Of a DNA stretch of 64,000 nt, positions 61,199-64,000 are shown piece by piece (position 1 is the stretch's first letter; every line of letters begins with the position of its first letter). The stretch is from VXOI01 sp965197575 (GTDB lineage Bacteria; Chloroflexota; Dehalococcoidia; Lucifugimonadales; UBA3495): assembly GCA_965197575.1 (NCBI GenBank), contig OZ240214.1, positions 3,596,001 to 3,660,000 of the forward strand, read 5' to 3'. Made by a program: the position numbers and the translations under genes. The notes beneath the pieces are model-generated. The model worked only from the letters and a program-made list of their open reading frames with translations. It made no database searches and was not told where the DNA came from.

Positions 61199-62839
61199 CT
61201 AGGGGAAATCCAGGCCCAGCGCCGAGGTCTGGTTGGCCTCCCTGCGCCGCAGAGAATCCATCGCTTTGGGCAGGGCCTCCAGCAGGTCGGACGCCGCCAG
61301 CCCGGTCCGGCCCTGTTGGGCGGTGACGGCCTCGGCGGCCTCGCCGTGTATATAGACTCCACAACAGGCGGCATCGTATGGGCTGAGGCCCTGCGCCATG
61401 AGACCGACGATGACCCCGCTGAGCACGTCGCCCGTGCCGCCGGTGGCGAGGCCGGGGTTGGCGAAGGGCGCGATCATCACCGCCGACTTCCTTCCAGAAT
61501 CAGCGGGCGCGGCGACAACCGTGAAGGCCCCCTTCAGCACCACGCAGGCCCCCCATCGCTCGGCCCATTCCTGCGCCGTGTCCTCGCGGGCCGCTTGAAT
61601 CTCCCTCACCGGCAGCCCGGTTAGGGTGGACATCTCCCCCGGATGCGGCGTAAGCGCCAGCGGGTTGCGGACCCGCCGCGCCCAGTCCTTCGTGCGGGAG
61701 AGGTTGTTGAGGCCGTCGGCGTCGATGAGGGCCGGAAGCCGACGGACGGCGGGCAACTCGGCCCCGGCGTCGGGTTCCAACAGCAGCCGTTCCAAGAATT
61801 CCGCCCCGCCCGGCGAAGCGCCCATGCCGCAGCCGACGGCCAACGCCGTGTACCGGCGGTCTTGCTGGCTTTTGAGTAGATCGGCCGCGTCGGGGTCTAC
61901 CCGTCCTTCGAGTTCCGGGAGGGGGAAATGGATGGCTTCCGCTCCCTTGGCCGCGACTAACGGGTAAACGCTTTCCGGGCTGGCCAGCGTGGTCAGTCCG
62001 GCCCCAGCGCGCACCGATGCTTGGGAGGCCAGGTAGGCCGCTCCAACGTAGTTCCGGGACCCGGCGACGATCAGCGCGTGGCCGTATGCGCCCTTGTGGG
62101 AGTCCAGCGGTCTCTTGGGCAGGCGGGCGCTCACCCATTCCGGCGTCATTAGTTCCAGCCCGACCATCCGTTCCTCTGCCAAGCCCGGAGGAACGCCGAT
62201 GTCCAGCGCCCGCAGCCGTCCCACCCGTTCCGCCCCCGGAAAGCGGAGCATACCTGCCTTGGGGTAGCCGAGGGCCGCGGTGAGGTCGGCGTGGGGACAG
62301 GCCGGGTCGGCCTCACCGGTGTCGGCGTTCAGGCCCGTGGGCAGGTCCAGCGCCAGCAGGAAGGGACCGCCGGGCTTGGCCTTCGACTGCTCCAACCGGA
62401 GCATCGCCGCCTTAACCGGCCCTTGCAACGGGCGGGCGCGCCCTGTACCCAGCACGGAGTCAATTACCAAGCGCGAGCGAGAGAGCAGCCGGTCAAGCGT
62501 GGAAAGGTCGGCGTCGCCCTCCTCGCCCCACACCACTCGAACCCCATACTCCAGGGCCAGGCGCATCTTGGGGTCGGCTTCGGGCCGGGGCGTGACCAGG
62601 TAGCAGGTTACCTCGGCGCCCCAACGTCGGAGATGGCGGGCGGCGACCAGACCGTCGGCCCCGTTGTTGCCCGGCCCGATGAGCGCCAGCACTCCCGCTC
62701 CGGCGATGCCGCCCAAGACCTCCCGCGCCGTCCGGGCCACAGCCAGACCCGCGTTCTCCATCAGCGTGTCGGTGCTGACTCCCGCTCCCTCCGACGCCCG
62801 CTCGATAGCCGCCATTTGCGCGGCGGTGACGACCTTCAA
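61199..62839 (-). CDS. nnr: Bifunctional NAD(P)H-hydrate epimerase/dehydratase
   Basis: The 546-residue protein fuses an N-terminal epimerase (MENAGLAVARTAREV, IGPGNNGADGLVAARHL, about residues 1-215) and a C-terminal ADP-dependent dehydratase of ribokinase-like fold (SHKGAYGHALIVAGSRNYVG, LTPHPGEMSTLTG, NPGLATGGTGDVLSG). It repairs hydrated NAD(P)H. It starts at TTG 62839, overlapping the AcpS stop (TTGA), so the two are coupled; this pairing is common in bacteria. Confidence 0.95.
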   Translation of the reverse strand: MKVVTAAQMAAIERASEGAGVSTDTLMENAGLAVARTAREVLGGIAGAGVLALIGPGNNGADGLVAARHLRRWGAEVTCYLVTPRPEADPKMRLALEYGVRVVWGEEGDADLSTLDRLLSRSRLVIDSVLGTGRARPLQGPVKAAMLRLEQSKAKPGGPFLLALDLPTGLNADTGEADPACPHADLTAALGYPKAGMLRFPGAERVGRLRALDIGVPPGLAEERMVGLELMTPEWVSARLPKRPLDSHKGAYGHALIVAGSRNYVGAAYLASQASVRAGAGLTTLASPESVYPLVAAKGAEAIHFPLPELEGRVDPDAADLLKSQQDRRYTALAVGCGMGASPGGAEFLERLLLEPDAGAELPAVRRLPALIDADGLNNLSRTKDWARRVRNPLALTPHPGEMSTLTGLPVREIQAAREDTAQEWAERWGACVVLKGAFTVVAAPADSGRKSAVMIAPFANPGLATGGTGDVLSGVIVGLMAQGLSPYDAACCGVYIHGEAAEAVTAQQGRTGLAASDLLEALPKAMDSLRRREANQTSALGLDFP

Positions 62840-63210
62840 GGTTGGTCCTCCCGCGTGATCACGACGAAGGCCACGGCGTAGTCGCGGGAATGGGACAGGC
62901 TCACCGACGTTTCCAGCACGCCCAGACGCTTGGCCCGCGATTCGGCGCGCCCGTGGTAAACGACGCCCGGCGCGCCGCTGGCGGCGCGGACAATCTCGAT
63001 GTCCTTCCAGCCCACGCCGCGCACACCGGTGCCGAGCGCCTTCATGGTGGCTTCCTTGGCGGCGAAGCGGGCCGCCAGGTTGGGCGCACGCCCTCGGCAA
63101 TAGTCGATCTCGCCGGGGGTGAACACGCGGCCCAAAAAGCGGTCGCCGTACCGCTCCAACACCCCCATGACCCGGTCGATCTCGATGATGTCGACGCCGG
63201 TCGTAATCAT
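62836..63210 (-). CDS. acpS: Holo-[acyl-carrier-protein] synthase
   Basis: The 124-residue enzyme has TTGVDIIEIDRVMGVLERYG with the metal Asp, FTPGEIDYCRGR, LAARFAAKEATMKALGTGVR with the metal Glu, and SLSHSRDYAVAFVV. It transfers phosphopantetheine from CoA to acyl carrier protein. It overlaps the nnr gene by four bases. Confidence 0.95.
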   Translation of the reverse strand: MITTGVDIIEIDRVMGVLERYGDRFLGRVFTPGEIDYCRGRAPNLAARFAAKEATMKALGTGVRGVGWKDIEIVRAASGAPGVVYHGRAESRAKRLGVLETSVSLSHSRDYAVAFVVITREDQP

Positions 63211-63289
63211 GGGCGAATTTGGGATGCGGAGTGTGGAATGGAGAAGCGGGGACGACCGTCCCTAATTCCTAATTCCGCACTCCACATTC
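63211..63289. repeat. Short inverted repeat between acpS and metF
   Basis: GCGGAGTGTGGAATGG and CCGCACTCCACATTCC form an imperfect long hairpin filling the 79-bp gap. It resembles the other intergenic hairpins in the right half. Confidence 0.6.
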
Positions 63290-64000
63290 CTAACTCCTTA
63301 CGTAGCCGGGCAGGGCTAGGTGGTCGAGGATTTTGGAGACGGAGTAGCTGCGGTTCAGCACGTAGAAGTGGACGCCCGGAACGCCTGCGTCCCAAAGCTC
63401 TTCGACCTGCCGGGTCGCGTACTCCACGCCCATTTCACGCGCGCCGTCGTCGTCCCCGGCGTATTTCACCAACTCAGCGTCCAGCTCCGGCGGTATCTTG
63501 GAGCCACAGAGGGCGGTAAAGCGGCGAATCTGCGGCGCGCTCAGCACCGGCAACACGCCGGGCACGATGGGAACGTCTATCCCCGCAGCGCGGGCGCGCT
63601 CGACGAACTCGAAGTAGTCGTTGTTGTCATAGAAAAGCTGGGTAATCAGGAACTCGGCCCCGTTCTCGACCTTGAGCTTGGTGTAACCCAAGTCGGCTTC
63701 CAGGTCTACCGCCTCGGCGTGCCCCTCCGGGTAGCAGGCGGCGGCGATGCCGAAATCGTAGTTGCCGCCGATGTGTTCGACGAGGTCGGAAGCGTGGCTG
63801 AACCCGCCCTCGACCGGCACGAACTCGGTCTCGCCCCGGGGCGGGTCGCCGCGCAGGGCGATCACGTTTTCAATGGCGGCTTCATCCAGACGCCGCAACA
63901 CGCCGTCCAGCTCCTCGGTGGTCTGGCCGACGCAGGTGAGGTGGGCCATCACCTCCACGTCGGCGGTCTGCTTGGCCCGGACGGTTATCTCCTCGGTGAA
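63290..64000 (-). CDS. metF: Methylenetetrahydrofolate reductase (5' end beyond window)
   Basis: 237 codons are visible; the N-terminus lies past 64000. Family features are VMAHLTCVGQTTEELDGVLR, IENVIALRGDPPRGE, EFLITQLFYDNNDYFEFVER, VPIVPGVLPVLSAPQIRRF and the C-terminal GVPGVHFYVLNRSYSVSKIL. It makes 5-methyl-THF for methionine synthesis or works in the Wood-Ljungdahl methyl branch. No frame break is seen. Confidence 0.95.
   Translation of the reverse strand, partial: FTEEITVRAKQTADVEVMAHLTCVGQTTEELDGVLRRLDEAAIENVIALRGDPPRGETEFVPVEGGFSHASDLVEHIGGNYDFGIAAACYPEGHAEAVDLEADLGYTKLKVENGAEFLITQLFYDNNDYFEFVERARAAGIDVPIVPGVLPVLSAPQIRRFTALCGSKIPPELDAELVKYAGDDDGAREMGVEYATRQVEELWDAGVPGVHFYVLNRSYSVSKILDHLALPGYVRS

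Noticed and set aside
61199..63100. Longer 633-residue NnrD
   Set aside because: The extra N-terminus is antisense-like shadow of acpS; TTG 62839 overlapping the acpS stop fits the family.

Overview
This window is a GC-rich bacterial chromosome segment with frequent GTG and TTG starts. Its gene content suggests a Chloroflexota bacterium of the SAR202/Dehalococcoidia type, possibly marine or sponge-associated. The pointers are several luciferase-like flavin monooxygenases, many VOC proteins, NIPSNAP, SMP-30, GMC oxidoreductase and deazaflavin-type enzymes, and a heavy load of insertion sequences. This placement is inferred from gene families; no rRNA is present to confirm it.

The left part (1-27,100) is accessory and strongly decayed. 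It opens with two IS110 transposases in the same orientation. Each is preceded by a conserved non-coding leader (candidate bridge RNA) and they sit among copies of a short repeat. An IS5-type element and an IS982 element are stacked beside them. Next come a broken HNH nuclease gene, a truncated lipoprotein/subtilase-like gene, two large Ig-like surface-protein genes (one 5' truncated, one frameshifted) around an IS630 element, and a multiply frameshifted conserved gene. A NYN-domain gene follows. From 16,318 there is a 92-bp tandem array related to the IS110-flanking repeat, then clusters of 18-bp phased repeats, and a KilA-N gene with a small partner. Three copies of one MITE family (about 150 bp) are spread through 6.7-17.2 kb. 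From 19.6 to 26.4 kb lie a Uma2 gene, small genes, a headless serine recombinase tail, an IS66 element with a clear 8-bp target duplication, an XRE regulator and a full large serine recombinase. The recombinase reads out into a truncated HK97-type capsid gene followed by its prohead protease.

The right part (27,400-64,000) is mostly intact core or metabolic sequence. It starts with a GrdB-like reductase whose apparent stop is an in-frame UGA followed by a SECIS-like hairpin, so it is read as a selenoprotein. Immediately downstream is a complete ABC transporter (lipoprotein, ATPase, two permeases) of the type annotated as putative selenate uptake. Together they look like a selenium-uptake and selenoprotein locus. 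Further on are VOC, RDD, PrsW, metallo-beta-lactamase and penicillin-acylase genes, tRNA-Pro(GGG), three LLM oxidoreductases, a GMC oxidoreductase, a RelE-type toxin-antitoxin pair, a PuuE-like deacetylase, a second Uma2, a PLP enzyme, NIPSNAP, SMP-30, a CMD-family protein and a cupin.

A second TA locus (HigA-like) has lost most of its toxin beside an IS701 element. The window ends with DUF1501, RadC, a ThDP enzyme, a PPOX-type flavoprotein, a HEAT-repeat protein, NnrD, AcpS and a partial MetF. Several small intergenic hairpin families recur on this side.
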